From contig NZ_BAAACF010000001.1 of the NCBI RefSeq assembly GCF_039521365.1, positions 248,001 through 312,000 of the forward strand: a stretch of 64,000 bases of DNA, in the 5' to 3' direction. Shown one piece after another: positions 23,506 to 33,032 of the stretch. Position numbers and translations under genes: made by a program. Each line of letters starts with the position of its first letter. Position 1 is the first letter of the stretch. The stretch is from Clostridium_AW malenominatum. Its GTDB lineage: Bacteria; Bacillota; Clostridia; Clostridiales; Clostridiaceae. The notes beneath the pieces were generated by a model. That model had not been told where the DNA came from and made no database searches. It saw only the letters and a program-made list of their open reading frames with translations.

Positions 23506-25365
23506 ATGGCTATTAATAATAAAAAAAGTGACAATAATAAAAATACTAATTTCGATGATAAGAAGTTTAAATATATTATTTACTACGCTATCATTGTAAC
23601 TCTAGTTGTTTTTTTGATTAATGACTATTTTGTAAATACTGAGGTTAAACATATTAAATATCCTCAGTTTATTTCCATGGTAGAAAAGAATGAAATTAAA
23701 GAGGTACAGTTTGGTACAGATAGAATTGTATTCACTACAAAGGAAGGTACAGAGTTTGAAAAGAAAACTCTTTATACTGGTAAGTTTCAAGATAGCGAAA
23801 CTAAGCTTAAAGAAGACTTAGATAAAAGAGGAATACCCTATGATAAACCTCTTCCTAAACCTATTAGCCCTTTAAAAAGCTTCATAATAAATTGGATTTT
23901 ACCATTCTTTATGTTTATGGCTCTAGGGAGATTCTTATTTGGGAGATTGGATAAAAAAATGGGTAGTGGAGTTATGTCCTTTGGAAAAAATACTGCTAAA
24001 ATTTATGCTGAAAGCGAGACAGGGGTAACATTTTTAGATGTGGCAGGACAAGAAGAAGCTAAAGAATCCTTAGTAGAAATTGTAGATTTTCTCCATAATC
24101 CTAAAAAGTATGCTGAAATTGGTGCAAAGCTTCCTAAAGGAGCACTACTTGTTGGTCCTCCAGGAACGGGAAAAACCCTTTTAGCTAAGGCTGTAGCAGG
24201 GGAAGCGAAAGTTCCATTTTTCTCAATTTCAGGGTCAGGTTTTGTTGAAATGTTTGTAGGTATGGGAGCTGCCAGAGTTAGAGATTTATTTAATCAAGCT
24301 CAAGAGAAGGCACCGTGTATTATATTTATTGATGAAATAGATGCTATAGGAAAGAGTAGAGATGGAGCTATTGGCGGAAATGATGAAAGGGAACAGACCT
24401 TAAATCAATTGCTTGCTGAAATGGATGGATTCGATTCTTCTAAGGGAGTTGTAATACTAGCAGCTACAAACAGACCTGAAGTTTTAGATAAAGCTCTTTT
24501 AAGACCAGGTAGATTTGATAGAAGAGTTATTGTAGATAGGCCTGATTTGAAGGGAAGAGAAGATATACTTAAAGTTCATGCTAAAGGTGTTAAAATTTCC
24601 GACACAGTAGATTTAAATGCTGTGGCTAAATCAACTCCTGGAGCTGTAGGTGCAGATTTAGCAAATATCATAAATGAAGCGGCTTTAAGAGCAGTTAAAA
24701 ATAGCAGAACGGAAGTTATTCAAGAAGATTTAAGTGAAGCTGTTGAGGTAATAATTGCGGGAAAAGAGAAGAAGGATAGGATATTATCTCCTAAGGAAAA
24801 GAGAGCAGTGGCTTTCCACGAAGTTGGTCACGCCTTGGTTGCAGCCCTTCTCCATAATACTGACCCTGTTCACAAAATTACAATCGTTCCAAGAACCATG
24901 GGGGCGTTGGGATACACTATGCAACTACCTTCAGAGGAAAAGTATTTAATTACAAAAGAAGAAATGTTTGATCAAATTTGTGTTATGCTAGGAGGAAGAG
25001 CGGCAGAGGAAGTAGAATTTAACAGTATGTCCACAGGAGCCTCTAATGATATAGAAAAAGCTACAAGTACGGCAAGAAGCATGGTTACTATTTATGGTAT
25101 GACTGAAAGATTCGATATGATGGGATTAGAGTCTGTATCTAATAGATATTTAGATGGAAGACCTGTTAGAAATTGTAGTGCAGAAACAGAGTCCGCCATT
25201 GATGAAGAAACTTTAAGTATAATAAAAGATGCTCATAAAAAAGCAATCGACATTTTAACAGAAAATAGAGAGTTATTAACTAAGATTGCGGAAACGCTAC
25301 TAGAAAAGGAAACTATTATGGGCGATGAATTTATGAAAATTGTAAAGGGTGAGGATAATGATTAA
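23506..25365 (+). CDS. ftsH: ATP-dependent zinc metalloprotease FtsH
   Basis: The 619-residue membrane-bound AAA+ protease has two N-terminal transmembrane segments (about residues 25-45 and 125-145) around a short extracytoplasmic domain. The AAA domain follows: Walker A GPPGTGKT (about residue 217), Walker B CIIFIDEIDAIGK, and the second region of homology GRFDRRV. The protease domain carries the zinc site HEVGH near residue 438. It degrades unassembled membrane proteins and some regulators. The gene end overlaps the next start. Confidence 0.95.
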   Translation: MAINNKKSDNNKNTNFDDKKFKYIIYYAIIVTLVVFLINDYFVNTEVKHIKYPQFISMVEKNEIKEVQFGTDRIVFTTKEGTEFEKKTLYTGKFQDSETKLKEDLDKRGIPYDKPLPKPISPLKSFIINWILPFFMFMALGRFLFGRLDKKMGSGVMSFGKNTAKIYAESETGVTFLDVAGQEEAKESLVEIVDFLHNPKKYAEIGAKLPKGALLVGPPGTGKTLLAKAVAGEAKVPFFSISGSGFVEMFVGMGAARVRDLFNQAQEKAPCIIFIDEIDAIGKSRDGAIGGNDEREQTLNQLLAEMDGFDSSKGVVILAATNRPEVLDKALLRPGRFDRRVIVDRPDLKGREDILKVHAKGVKISDTVDLNAVAKSTPGAVGADLANIINEAALRAVKNSRTEVIQEDLSEAVEVIIAGKEKKDRILSPKEKRAVAFHEVGHALVAALLHNTDPVHKITIVPRTMGALGYTMQLPSEEKYLITKEEMFDQICVMLGGRAAEEVEFNSMSTGASNDIEKATSTARSMVTIYGMTERFDMMGLESVSNRYLDGRPVRNCSAETESAIDEETLSIIKDAHKKAIDILTENRELLTKIAETLLEKETIMGDEFMKIVKGEDND

Positions 25366-27493
25366 TCCTGAAATTGAAAGAGAACTTCTAAAGGAAATAG
25401 AGTTTAATGTAGAAAAAGAAAAGTTAGAAGACACTATAGCTATTATAAATAGTGAGATAAAACATTCAATAGAGAGCAGAAAATCTATAATCGACTATAT
25501 TACAAATCATAGAAAAGATAATCTTAATGAGTATAGAGATGATGAAGATGAGGTAGCAGAATACTTCGACCATGAGCGATATGTTTTAGAAGAGCAATTT
25601 AGATTTATAGATAAAAGATTGAAGGAGCTAACTATACTCGCTTCTTCCCCTTACTTTGGAAAAGTAAACTTTATTGAAGAAGATTCATTAGAAGAAGAAC
25701 AAATTTACATAGGAAGATTTGGAGTTACACCAAAGGATACCTATGAGCCTATTGTAATTGACTGGAGATCTCCAGTATCAGGTCTTTTTTATGCTGGTAA
25801 ATTAGGAGAGGCTTCTTATAGAGCCCCTGCTGGAGAAATTAAGGCGGAAATTTTAAAAAAGAGCCAACTAATTATAAAAAAAGGCAAGCTTATGGGACTA
25901 TTTGACTCAGCCTTAGATGTAAAAGATGAAATACTTCAAATGGTTTTAAGCAGCAATTCCAGTGATAAGTTAAAAGATATTATCATGACAATACAAGAAG
26001 AGCAGGATAATTTAATAAGACAGTCTTACAACAAAACTTTAATAGTTGATGGGGTAGCAGGTAGTGGAAAGACAACTATAGCTCTACATAGAATAGCATA
26101 CTTACTCTATAACTTTAGAAATATTTTAGGAGACAAGGTTTTAATACTTGGACCTAATAGTATATTTATGGAGTATATTTCAACGGTTTTACCAAGTCTC
26201 GGTGAAGTAGGAGTTAAACAAAGCACCTTTACTGATTTTGCATTATCTCTTATAAATTTGGATGAAGTGATGAGTTTAAGAGAATATATGGAGAGAATAA
26301 TTAATGGTGATGAAGAGTTTATAAAAGAAGTTAAACATAAGGGTTCTTATAAATATATTAAAGAACTAGATGAATTGATAGAAGATATAAATAAAAATTA
26401 TTTTCAGCCGGAAGATGTGAAATTTTTCGGAGAGGTAATTTTACATAAAGAAGAAATAGAAAAGCTATTTAATTATCACTTTAAAACCATGCATCTATTT
26501 AAAAGAAGTAAAAGAATTAAGAGAGTTATATTTACTAAAATTAAAGATGCTAGGGATGAAAAAATAAGGGAAATAGAAAAGAAATATAAAGAAACCTTAT
26601 CTAAAATGACTCCGGAAGAATTAAATCTTCATGGAAGCCAATTAGAGTATGGAAGAAGAAATAGTATTAGAAATGTAATAATTGAAGTTATAGAAGAAAA
26701 GAAGAGGCTTTCTTGGCTTAAAAATGAAGAAATCATAGACATATATGATAAATTTAATAAAGATAAACCTCTTATAGTGGATGATTTAGCCCCTATATTA
26801 TATTTAAAACTTAAATTAGAGGGCATAACTTATAAAGAAGATATTAAACATGTGGTTATTGACGAAGCACAAGATTATAGCCCACTTCAGTTTATTGTAA
26901 TTAAAGAACTGACTAAATGTAATAACTTTACTATTGTTGGAGATAGTAATCAAAGATTAATTCCTTATGAAGATAGAATAGCTATGAGCTATATAGAAGA
27001 GTATTTAAAGCTTGATAACTTGGAAAGATATCCACTAAACAAAAGTTATAGATCTACTCAAGAAATAATGAAATATGCTAATGGCTATTTGGATAAAGAA
27101 GAAATAATTCCATTAGTAAGAAATGGGGAACAGATAGTAGAAGAGGAAATAATCCATGAAGAAGAACTAGCAAACAAAATAATAGCTGCTATAAAGGAAT
27201 TAAAAGATAAGGGATTAGAAACTATTGCGGTAATATGTAAAGATTTAAACTCTACGGAATATATAAGTAAACTTATTAAAGCAAAGATGTATATTAAAAC
27301 TATAGATAGAGAGGATGCTATTTATAGTTCAGGGGAAATTGTCATACCTTCTTATCTTTCAAAAGGATTAGAGTTTGACGGAGTAATAATAATAGATGAG
27401 GGGAATAACTCTCCTAACTATTCAAAAATGATGTATGTTAAATCTACAAGGGCACTACATAATTTATATGTTTTCAAGGTGAAAATAAAGTAA
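25358..27493 (+). CDS. helD: HelD-like RNA polymerase recycling ATPase (UvrD/Rep-type helicase)
   Basis: The 711-residue protein has an N-terminal coiled coil (about residues 1-100, with EIEFNVEKEKLEDTIAII and EEQFRFIDKRLKEL). A conserved block precedes the ATPase (IYIGRFGVT..DTYEPIVIDWRSPVSGLFY). Superfamily 1 motifs follow: Walker A GVAGSGKTTIALHR and Walker B HVVIDEAQDYSPLQ, and later GDSNQRL and SKGLEFDGVIIID. HelD proteins push stalled RNA polymerase off DNA. ATG 25358 has GGGTGAGG upstream and overlaps the ftsH stop by 8 bases, so translation is probably coupled. Confidence 0.85.
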   Translation: MINPEIERELLKEIEFNVEKEKLEDTIAIINSEIKHSIESRKSIIDYITNHRKDNLNEYRDDEDEVAEYFDHERYVLEEQFRFIDKRLKELTILASSPYFGKVNFIEEDSLEEEQIYIGRFGVTPKDTYEPIVIDWRSPVSGLFYAGKLGEASYRAPAGEIKAEILKKSQLIIKKGKLMGLFDSALDVKDEILQMVLSSNSSDKLKDIIMTIQEEQDNLIRQSYNKTLIVDGVAGSGKTTIALHRIAYLLYNFRNILGDKVLILGPNSIFMEYISTVLPSLGEVGVKQSTFTDFALSLINLDEVMSLREYMERIINGDEEFIKEVKHKGSYKYIKELDELIEDINKNYFQPEDVKFFGEVILHKEEIEKLFNYHFKTMHLFKRSKRIKRVIFTKIKDARDEKIREIEKKYKETLSKMTPEELNLHGSQLEYGRRNSIRNVIIEVIEEKKRLSWLKNEEIIDIYDKFNKDKPLIVDDLAPILYLKLKLEGITYKEDIKHVVIDEAQDYSPLQFIVIKELTKCNNFTIVGDSNQRLIPYEDRIAMSYIEEYLKLDNLERYPLNKSYRSTQEIMKYANGYLDKEEIIPLVRNGEQIVEEEIIHEEELANKIIAAIKELKDKGLETIAVICKDLNSTEYISKLIKAKMYIKTIDREDAIYSSGEIVIPSYLSKGLEFDGVIIIDEGNNSPNYSKMMYVKSTRALHNLYVFKVKIK

Positions 27494-27516
27494 AGGAAGC
27501 TAAATTAGCTTCCTTT
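27490..27516. terminator. Shared terminator of helD and the convergent double P-loop gene
   Basis: A palindrome of two 13-base arms (AAGGAAGCTAA core) around one central base lies between the convergent genes. It could stop transcription from both sides. Confidence 0.7.
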
Positions 27517-28588
27517 AATATTTCATAAGTCTATTCATAATACCTTCAGATATATGGTCTCTACATTTAAAATCTATGTTATCCACATAGAACTGCTCAA
27601 TTTCATCATGAAGCTTTTTACAATTTACTAAGTTTTTAAGTCCTTGCTCTAGTAACGTATAAAAAGTATCCTGACTTTCCTTTATAAAGTGGCTAGCGGA
27701 AGTTATATGGTCTTTATCTAGCAAGGTTTCCATATCAATCTCTATACCGCTAAAGGACTGTTTGTTTATTTCGTTTGAAGTGAGAATAGCAATACTTAGT
27801 TCAGGAAGGACTAAATGTTCTATTCTTTCAGGAATTAAAGGATCGTGAAATACTTCAACATTATGTCCGTTTATTAAAGCTTCTTCTTTTAAATAACTTA
27901 ATACTTCAGTTTTTCCCGTGCCTGGGCCACCCTTCAAAACATAAATTTTTTCACAAAAATCGTAAATTGTATTTACATAGCTTATTATTCCATTTGGAGT
28001 AAAAGCTGTAGCAAATAAATGTCTTTCTTCGCCTAAACCCTCTAAGTTTGTTTCTAGTATGGAATCCTTTAGTTTTTTCTTTAAATCCTTTAGTTTGTTT
28101 CTGTCTAAGGCTTTATTATTTTGGTAGCTCCAATCATCATGAACGGCTCTTGCAGCTGCAAAATAGGAATAAGCTCTTTTAAAGCTATCTTTTATTTTAT
28201 TATCCACATTCATTATATCGTTTTTTGATAAGCTCAAATTTTTCTCATCTAAACAAACCCCAAAATCAATGATTTCATCTAAAGCTCCAGGAACTTTAGG
28301 ATCGTTAATGTGAGGGGCGGTACCATCTAGCAATACTATGCCAAGTTCTTTGATTAACACTGCATCTAAGGATTCATTATCAGAAGAACAATGAAAGTAC
28401 TCAATGGAATATCCTTTATCAGCAAAAGTCTGGCCTATTTTTTTCATAAAATAGGATTTGCCTGTACCAGGGCCACCTTTTATATAGAATAATCTCTTCG
28501 CATCTTTTAATGGTAAAATGTATTGAAAAAATGAATGAAAACCCTTAGAAGTATTGCTTCCAGGGAAAAAATGTCTTTCTTTTATCAT
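27515..28588 (-). CDS. Double P-loop NTPase of the PRK06851 type, function unknown
   Basis: The 357-residue protein contains two Walker A motifs of the same form, GGPGTGKS (about residue 40) and GGPGTGKT (near residue 217), so it appears to be an internal duplication of a P-loop NTPase unit. Each is followed by a stretch starting with a helix and 'EYFHCSSD' or 'EVFHDPL'. Such proteins are widespread in spore-forming Firmicutes and have no established role. ATG 28588 was chosen because GGGAGTGA is 8 bases upstream. Confidence 0.7.
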   Translation of the reverse strand: MIKERHFFPGSNTSKGFHSFFQYILPLKDAKRLFYIKGGPGTGKSYFMKKIGQTFADKGYSIEYFHCSSDNESLDAVLIKELGIVLLDGTAPHINDPKVPGALDEIIDFGVCLDEKNLSLSKNDIMNVDNKIKDSFKRAYSYFAAARAVHDDWSYQNNKALDRNKLKDLKKKLKDSILETNLEGLGEERHLFATAFTPNGIISYVNTIYDFCEKIYVLKGGPGTGKTEVLSYLKEEALINGHNVEVFHDPLIPERIEHLVLPELSIAILTSNEINKQSFSGIEIDMETLLDKDHITSASHFIKESQDTFYTLLEQGLKNLVNCKKLHDEIEQFYVDNIDFKCRDHISEGIMNRLMKY

Positions 28589-28666
28589 AATATACTTCAC
28601 TCCCAAATATAAGAATCAATATATACTATGCTGATGCCACTATTATGTTGAAAAAAATTTAAAAAA

Positions 28667-29824
28667 TCACATAAAATCCCTATCTATGGTTATAATGGCA
28701 TTATATTCTGGATGAATATTTTTGATATCTTTATTTAATGATTCTACTATATTACACTGAAATTCCTCTGTAAGGGGTTGTTTGTAATCAATAACTATAT
28801 CAAAAATTAGATTTTTTCTTTCACCCTCTCCAACCATTCTAAAATCATGAAGGGAAGTTATAAGAGGATAATTCTTAATTATTTTTTCTAATTCCTCTAA
28901 GGCAAAATTAACTTCTTCATCATTAGTGTTTATTGGGTCCATATGTATAACCAGCACTATGTTAAGATTTTCTGAAAGCTCTCTTTCCGCTCTATCTATA
29001 ATTTCATGTATCTGAACTAAAGAAATGTCTTGAGGAACTTCTGCATGTATTGAAGCCATGAACTTTCCAGGGCCATAGTTGTGCATAATCAAATCATGAA
29101 CCCCTGTAATATATTTATAACTTAACACTCCATTTATTATTTTATCTACTAAATCTGGATCAGCAGCTTCACCAAGTAATGGGTTTAAGGTTTCTTTTAT
29201 TAAAGAATACCCAGAATACATAATGAAAAGTGAAACTAAAATCCCGATGTAGCCATCAATAGGAAATGAAATCCACTTTGATGCTATTAAGGATAAAGCA
29301 ACACAGCTGGAGGTAAAAACATCACCTAGAGCATCATAAGAAGAGGCTTGTAGGGCTGAAGAATTAATTTTTTTCCCCACGTAATTATTAAATCTACTTA
29401 GCCAAATCTTAGTACCTATTGATAGTAGAATTAAAATAAATGGTATAGTTTGAAAATTTACTGGTACAGGGTTAGTTATCCTTTGGTAAGAGGATTTTAT
29501 AAATTCAAAGCCTACAATGATAACCATAAAGGAAACTACAAGTCCAGATAAATATTCTAATCTTCCATGCCCAAAGGGATGTTCCTTATCTGCCGGCTTA
29601 GAAGCTAATTTAAAACCAAGCATAGTTATAAGTGATGAAGTTGCGTCTGAAAGATTGTTAAAGGCATCAGCAGTAACGGATATACTTTTAGTTATTATGC
29701 CCACAAAAAGTTTTATTATAAATAAAAGGGAATTAGTGAGTATTCCCACTATACTCGCTAGGAAACCATAGGAATCTCTAGTATCTTTTTTTATAAAGGT
29801 TTTAATTAATAATTGAGAAAGCAT
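28667..29824 (-). CDS. Cation diffusion facilitator (CDF) transporter
   Basis: The 385-residue protein has six predicted transmembrane helices in the first 215 residues, with metal-site motifs ADAFNNLSDATSS (helix II) and SSYDALGDVFTS (helix V) and the HPFGHGRLEYLSG loop. A C-terminal cytosolic dimerisation domain (HAEVPQDISLVQIHEIIDRAERELSE ... VIHMDP) follows. The extended C-terminus and DAFNN motif resemble the manganese/iron-type CDF branch; the metal is inferred only. It exports divalent cations in exchange for protons. Confidence 0.9.
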   Translation of the reverse strand: MLSQLLIKTFIKKDTRDSYGFLASIVGILTNSLLFIIKLFVGIITKSISVTADAFNNLSDATSSLITMLGFKLASKPADKEHPFGHGRLEYLSGLVVSFMVIIVGFEFIKSSYQRITNPVPVNFQTIPFILILLSIGTKIWLSRFNNYVGKKINSSALQASSYDALGDVFTSSCVALSLIASKWISFPIDGYIGILVSLFIMYSGYSLIKETLNPLLGEAADPDLVDKIINGVLSYKYITGVHDLIMHNYGPGKFMASIHAEVPQDISLVQIHEIIDRAERELSENLNIVLVIHMDPINTNDEEVNFALEELEKIIKNYPLITSLHDFRMVGEGERKNLIFDIVIDYKQPLTEEFQCNIVESLNKDIKNIHPEYNAIITIDRDFM

Positions 29825-29941
29825 TGTATTACCCTCCTGTCTTTATATTATAGCTATTATAACAAATATTAATAAAATAATACAATTCATAAATAAAGTA
29901 TGTTATTCTAATAATAATAGTATTTTAACGGAGGGATAAAA

Positions 29942-31243
29942 ATGAATGATAAGTTAAAATTAGCGCAGGAATTAATAAATTTTACATATAACAGCCCAAC
30001 ATCTTTTCATGCTGTGGAAACTGTGGAAAATATGTTGATAAGTTGTGGATATAAGGAATTAAAAGAAAAGGATAGTTGGCTTTTGGAACGTGGAGGAAAA
30101 TACTATGTTAAAAAGAATGGTTCAGCCATAGTAGCTTTTCTAATGGGAAAGGAAAGTGTAGTGGAAAATGGATTTAAAATCATAGGTGCTCATACGGACT
30201 CTCCTACTTTCAGAATAAAACCCAATCCATACATGGTAAGTGAAGGAGCATATTTGAGATTAAATACTGAGGTTTATGGAGGACCTATTTTAAATACTTG
30301 GCTGGATAGACCTTTAGCTATAGCTGGAAGAGTTATAATTCGGGGAGAAAATTTAATGGAACCTGTAGAGAAGTTAGTAAATATTAATAAGCCATTACTC
30401 GTAATACCAAATTTAGCAATTCATATGAATAGAGAAGTTAATAAAGGAGTAGAGCTTAATCCTCAAGTTCATACAATACCTTTAATGGGAGTAATAAATA
30501 GCACTCTAGAAAAAGAAGATTATTTAGTAAATTTAATATGTGGTGAATTAAATTTAAATAAAGAAGAGGTTTTAGATTTCGATTTATTCTTATATGAGTA
30601 TGAAAAAGGCTGCATAATGGGATTAAATAATGAGTTTATTTCCTGTTCAAGATTAGATAATTTATCTATGGTTCATGCTGCGCTTAAGGCATTAATTGAA
30701 AGTGAAGATACTAAAGGAGTTAATGTGGCAGCTTTTTTTGACAACGAAGAAGTAGGAAGCGGAACAAAACAAGGTGCGGATTCAATGTTTTTATCTAGTA
30801 TATTAGAAAGAATTGTAGAAAAAGAAGAAATGGGAAAAGAGCCTTACTTTAGAGCACTGGCTAAATCATTCCTTATATCCTCAGATTTAGCCCATGCAGT
30901 TCACCCAAATTCCCCAGAGAAAGCGGATCCTGTAAATAGACCAATAATAAACAAAGGACCAGTTATTAAATTAAGTGCCAATGGAAGTTATACTACAGAT
31001 GCTTACTCTTCAACTATATATGAGAATTTATGTAAAGAGGCTGAGGCGCCAGTACAAAAGTTTGTAAATCGCTCAGATGCAAGAGGGGGTTCTACTATAG
31101 GACCAATCACTTCTTCTCACATAAGCATACCTTCTGTGGATGTAGGAAGTCCAATTCTTGGTATGCATTCAATAAGAGAACTTGGTGGAGTTGATGATCA
31201 CTATTTTATAACAAATTCATTTAAGATATTCTATAAACTATAA
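29942..31243 (+). CDS. M18 family aminopeptidase
   Basis: The 433-residue protein has the full-length M18 pattern: NFTYNSPTSFHAVETVENML, GAHTDSPTFRIKPNP with the first metal His/Asp, AFFDNEEVGSGTKQGADS with the catalytic Glu, SSDLAHAVHPNSPEK, and GSTIGPITSSHISIPSVDVGSPILGMHSIRE. It is a di-metal enzyme, a dodecamer in characterised relatives, that removes N-terminal residues from peptides. It stands upstream of the lysine riboswitch. Confidence 0.92.
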   Translation: MNDKLKLAQELINFTYNSPTSFHAVETVENMLISCGYKELKEKDSWLLERGGKYYVKKNGSAIVAFLMGKESVVENGFKIIGAHTDSPTFRIKPNPYMVSEGAYLRLNTEVYGGPILNTWLDRPLAIAGRVIIRGENLMEPVEKLVNINKPLLVIPNLAIHMNREVNKGVELNPQVHTIPLMGVINSTLEKEDYLVNLICGELNLNKEEVLDFDLFLYEYEKGCIMGLNNEFISCSRLDNLSMVHAALKALIESEDTKGVNVAAFFDNEEVGSGTKQGADSMFLSSILERIVEKEEMGKEPYFRALAKSFLISSDLAHAVHPNSPEKADPVNRPIINKGPVIKLSANGSYTTDAYSSTIYENLCKEAEAPVQKFVNRSDARGGSTIGPITSSHISIPSVDVGSPILGMHSIRELGGVDDHYFITNSFKIFYKL

Positions 31244-31301
31244 TTACTATTGAAAGATAGTAAGCATTGTGTTAAAATGTTTTTAATAATTTAACATATT
31301 A

Positions 31302-31475
31302 AAGTTACCTAGGGTAGAGGTGCTGTAATTAATAGTACTTATTTGGAGCGGCCACGCTTTGAAGAATAAGGAAAGGAGTTATAGCCGAAGAAAACAATGA
31401 GGAAAGTTGTTTTCTGGCGTTGCATAAAATATATGTAATGTTGTCACTATGATGGTGGAGAGCTACAGGGTCACA
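31302..31475 (+). ncRNA. Lysine riboswitch (L box)
   Basis: The leader of lysA contains the L-box core: AGGGTAGAGGTGC (31312-31324), a short arm with AGTAC, GGAAAGGAGTTATAGCCGAAG (31370-31390, with the conserved AGCCGAAG), then CTGGCGTTGCAT and GGAGAGCTAC at the 3' side. Order and spacing fit the five-way-junction lysine aptamer. A terminator follows before the gene, so binding of lysine should stop transcription. Exact ends were not modelled. Confidence 0.88.
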
Positions 31476-31489
31476 AAGTTGTCATTATT

Positions 31490-31526
31490 GCAGCTATAGG
31501 TGTACCTTAGCTGCATTTATTTTATT
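31490..31526 (+). terminator. Attenuator terminator of the lysine riboswitch
   Basis: GCAGCTA (31490-31496) pairs with TAGCTGC (31508-31514), with an inner AGG/CCT, then ATTTATTTTATT. Confidence 0.8.
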
Positions 31527-31542
31527 AGAGGAGATGAGGGTA

Positions 31543-32835
31543 ATGAGATTATTTGGTGATATGGAAGTTAAAAATAACACATTATATATAGGAGAAATAA
31601 GTACTTTAGATTTAGTTAAAGAACATGGCTCACCTCTATATGTAATGGATGAAGGCTTAATGAGAAAAAATTGTAGGGATTATATTAAATATTTTAAAAC
31701 AGAGGAAATGGGAAACAAGGTGGCTTATGCAGGAAAGGCCTTTCTAACTAAGGAGATGTGTAGATTAGTTAAAGAAGAAGGATTATATTTAGATGTAGTA
31801 TCAGGAGGAGAATTATATACCGCCCATAAGGTAGATTTTCCAATAGATAAAATATATTTTCATGGCAACAATAAAAGTTTAGAAGAAATTAAAATGGGTA
31901 TAGAACTTGGGGTTAGAGCCTTTGTAGTAGACAATTTTGAGGAAATAGACATAATAAATGAAATAGCTAAGGAAAAGGGAATAATTCAAAAAATACTTTT
32001 AAGAGTATCTCCTGGCATAGAAGCCCATACTCATGATTATATAAAAACTGGTCAAGTGGACTCTAAATTTGGTTTTACTTTATTAGAAGATGAAGTCTTT
32101 AAAGGAGTAGAAAAGAGTATTAATAACTCCAATGTAAACTTAATTGGATTACATTGTCATATTGGTTCACAAATTTTTGAAACTACCCCTTTTGAAGATG
32201 CCGTAGATGTAATGCTAGAGCTTACAAATGAAGTTAAAAATAGATTTAACTATAAATTAGAAGAATTAGACTTAGGCGGAGGCTTTGGTATTTACTACAA
32301 AGAAGGAGATAAGCCGAAAACCACAGAAGAATATTGTAATGCTATTATAAATAGGGCAAAGGAAAAAGTTAAAGAGTTAAATATGGATATTCCATATTTA
32401 GGTATTGAACCAGGAAGATCCATAGTAGGTAACGCAGGAACAACATTGTATACCATTGGAGCTATTAAGGATATTCCAAAGGTTAGAAAATACGTTTCAG
32501 TAGATGGTGGAATGACAGATAACATAAGACCTGCACTATACAGCGCAGAGTATGAATGTGTAATTGCAAACAATGTGGAAAATATAGATTTAGAAAAGGT
32601 AACTATAGCAGGAAAGTGCTGCGAATCTGGAGATATACTGCTAAAGGATATGGTAATTCCAAAATTAAATAGAGGAGACATTTTAGCGGTATTAACTACA
32701 GGAGCCTATGGATATTCTATGAGCAACAATTATAATAAAACACCAAAAGCCCCAGTGGTATTTGTTAAAGAAGGAAAAGCTAAAGTAGTTTCAAGACGCC
32801 AAAGTTATGATGAATTAATAAGCAATGAAATATAA
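31543..32835 (+). CDS. lysA: Diaminopimelate decarboxylase
   Basis: The 430-residue PLP enzyme of fold type III carries AYAGKAFLTKEMCRLV (Lys that binds PLP), GLHCHIGSQI, LDLGGGFGIYY, EPGRSIVGNAG and GKCCESGDIL. It converts meso-diaminopimelate to lysine, the last step of lysine synthesis. The start at 31543 is preferred because AGAGGAG (31527-31533) is 9 bases upstream, while the ATG at 31534 directly abuts it. Control by the lysine riboswitch fits this role. Confidence 0.95.
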   Translation: MRLFGDMEVKNNTLYIGEISTLDLVKEHGSPLYVMDEGLMRKNCRDYIKYFKTEEMGNKVAYAGKAFLTKEMCRLVKEEGLYLDVVSGGELYTAHKVDFPIDKIYFHGNNKSLEEIKMGIELGVRAFVVDNFEEIDIINEIAKEKGIIQKILLRVSPGIEAHTHDYIKTGQVDSKFGFTLLEDEVFKGVEKSINNSNVNLIGLHCHIGSQIFETTPFEDAVDVMLELTNEVKNRFNYKLEELDLGGGFGIYYKEGDKPKTTEEYCNAIINRAKEKVKELNMDIPYLGIEPGRSIVGNAGTTLYTIGAIKDIPKVRKYVSVDGGMTDNIRPALYSAEYECVIANNVENIDLEKVTIAGKCCESGDILLKDMVIPKLNRGDILAVLTTGAYGYSMSNNYNKTPKAPVVFVKEGKAKVVSRRQSYDELISNEI

Positions 32836-32843
32836 AATAGTAA

Positions 32844-32879
32844 AATATTATGGAGAAATTTCTCCATAATATTTTTTTG
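32844..32879 (+). terminator. lysA terminator
   Basis: A perfect 30-base palindrome (AATATTATGGAGAAA and its complement, 32844-32873) is followed by TTTTTT. Confidence 0.85.
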
Positions 32880-32916
32880 TTTTTTGGGAACAATATTTTA
32901 AGATAATTAGATTTTT

Positions 32917-32998
32917 AGTTGATGAGGAAATTCCCATGAAATTTTCACTATATCTAGACATCTAAAAAACTAAACATCTAAAAAACTGAAAAATTGCT
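32917..32998. repeat. Repeat element B, copy 3
   Basis: GATTTTTAGTTGATG, GGAAATTCCC / GAAATTTTC hairpin, then CTAAAAAACTAAACATCTAAAAAACTG and a terminal AAAAATTGC/GCAATTTTT hairpin (to 33009). It lies just upstream of the large glucan synthase gene. A preceding GGGAACAA (32886-32893) resembles the outer end of element A. Confidence 0.6.
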
Positions 32999-33032
32999 TA
33001 GCAATTTTTTTGATTTTCAAGGGGTGGAGATA

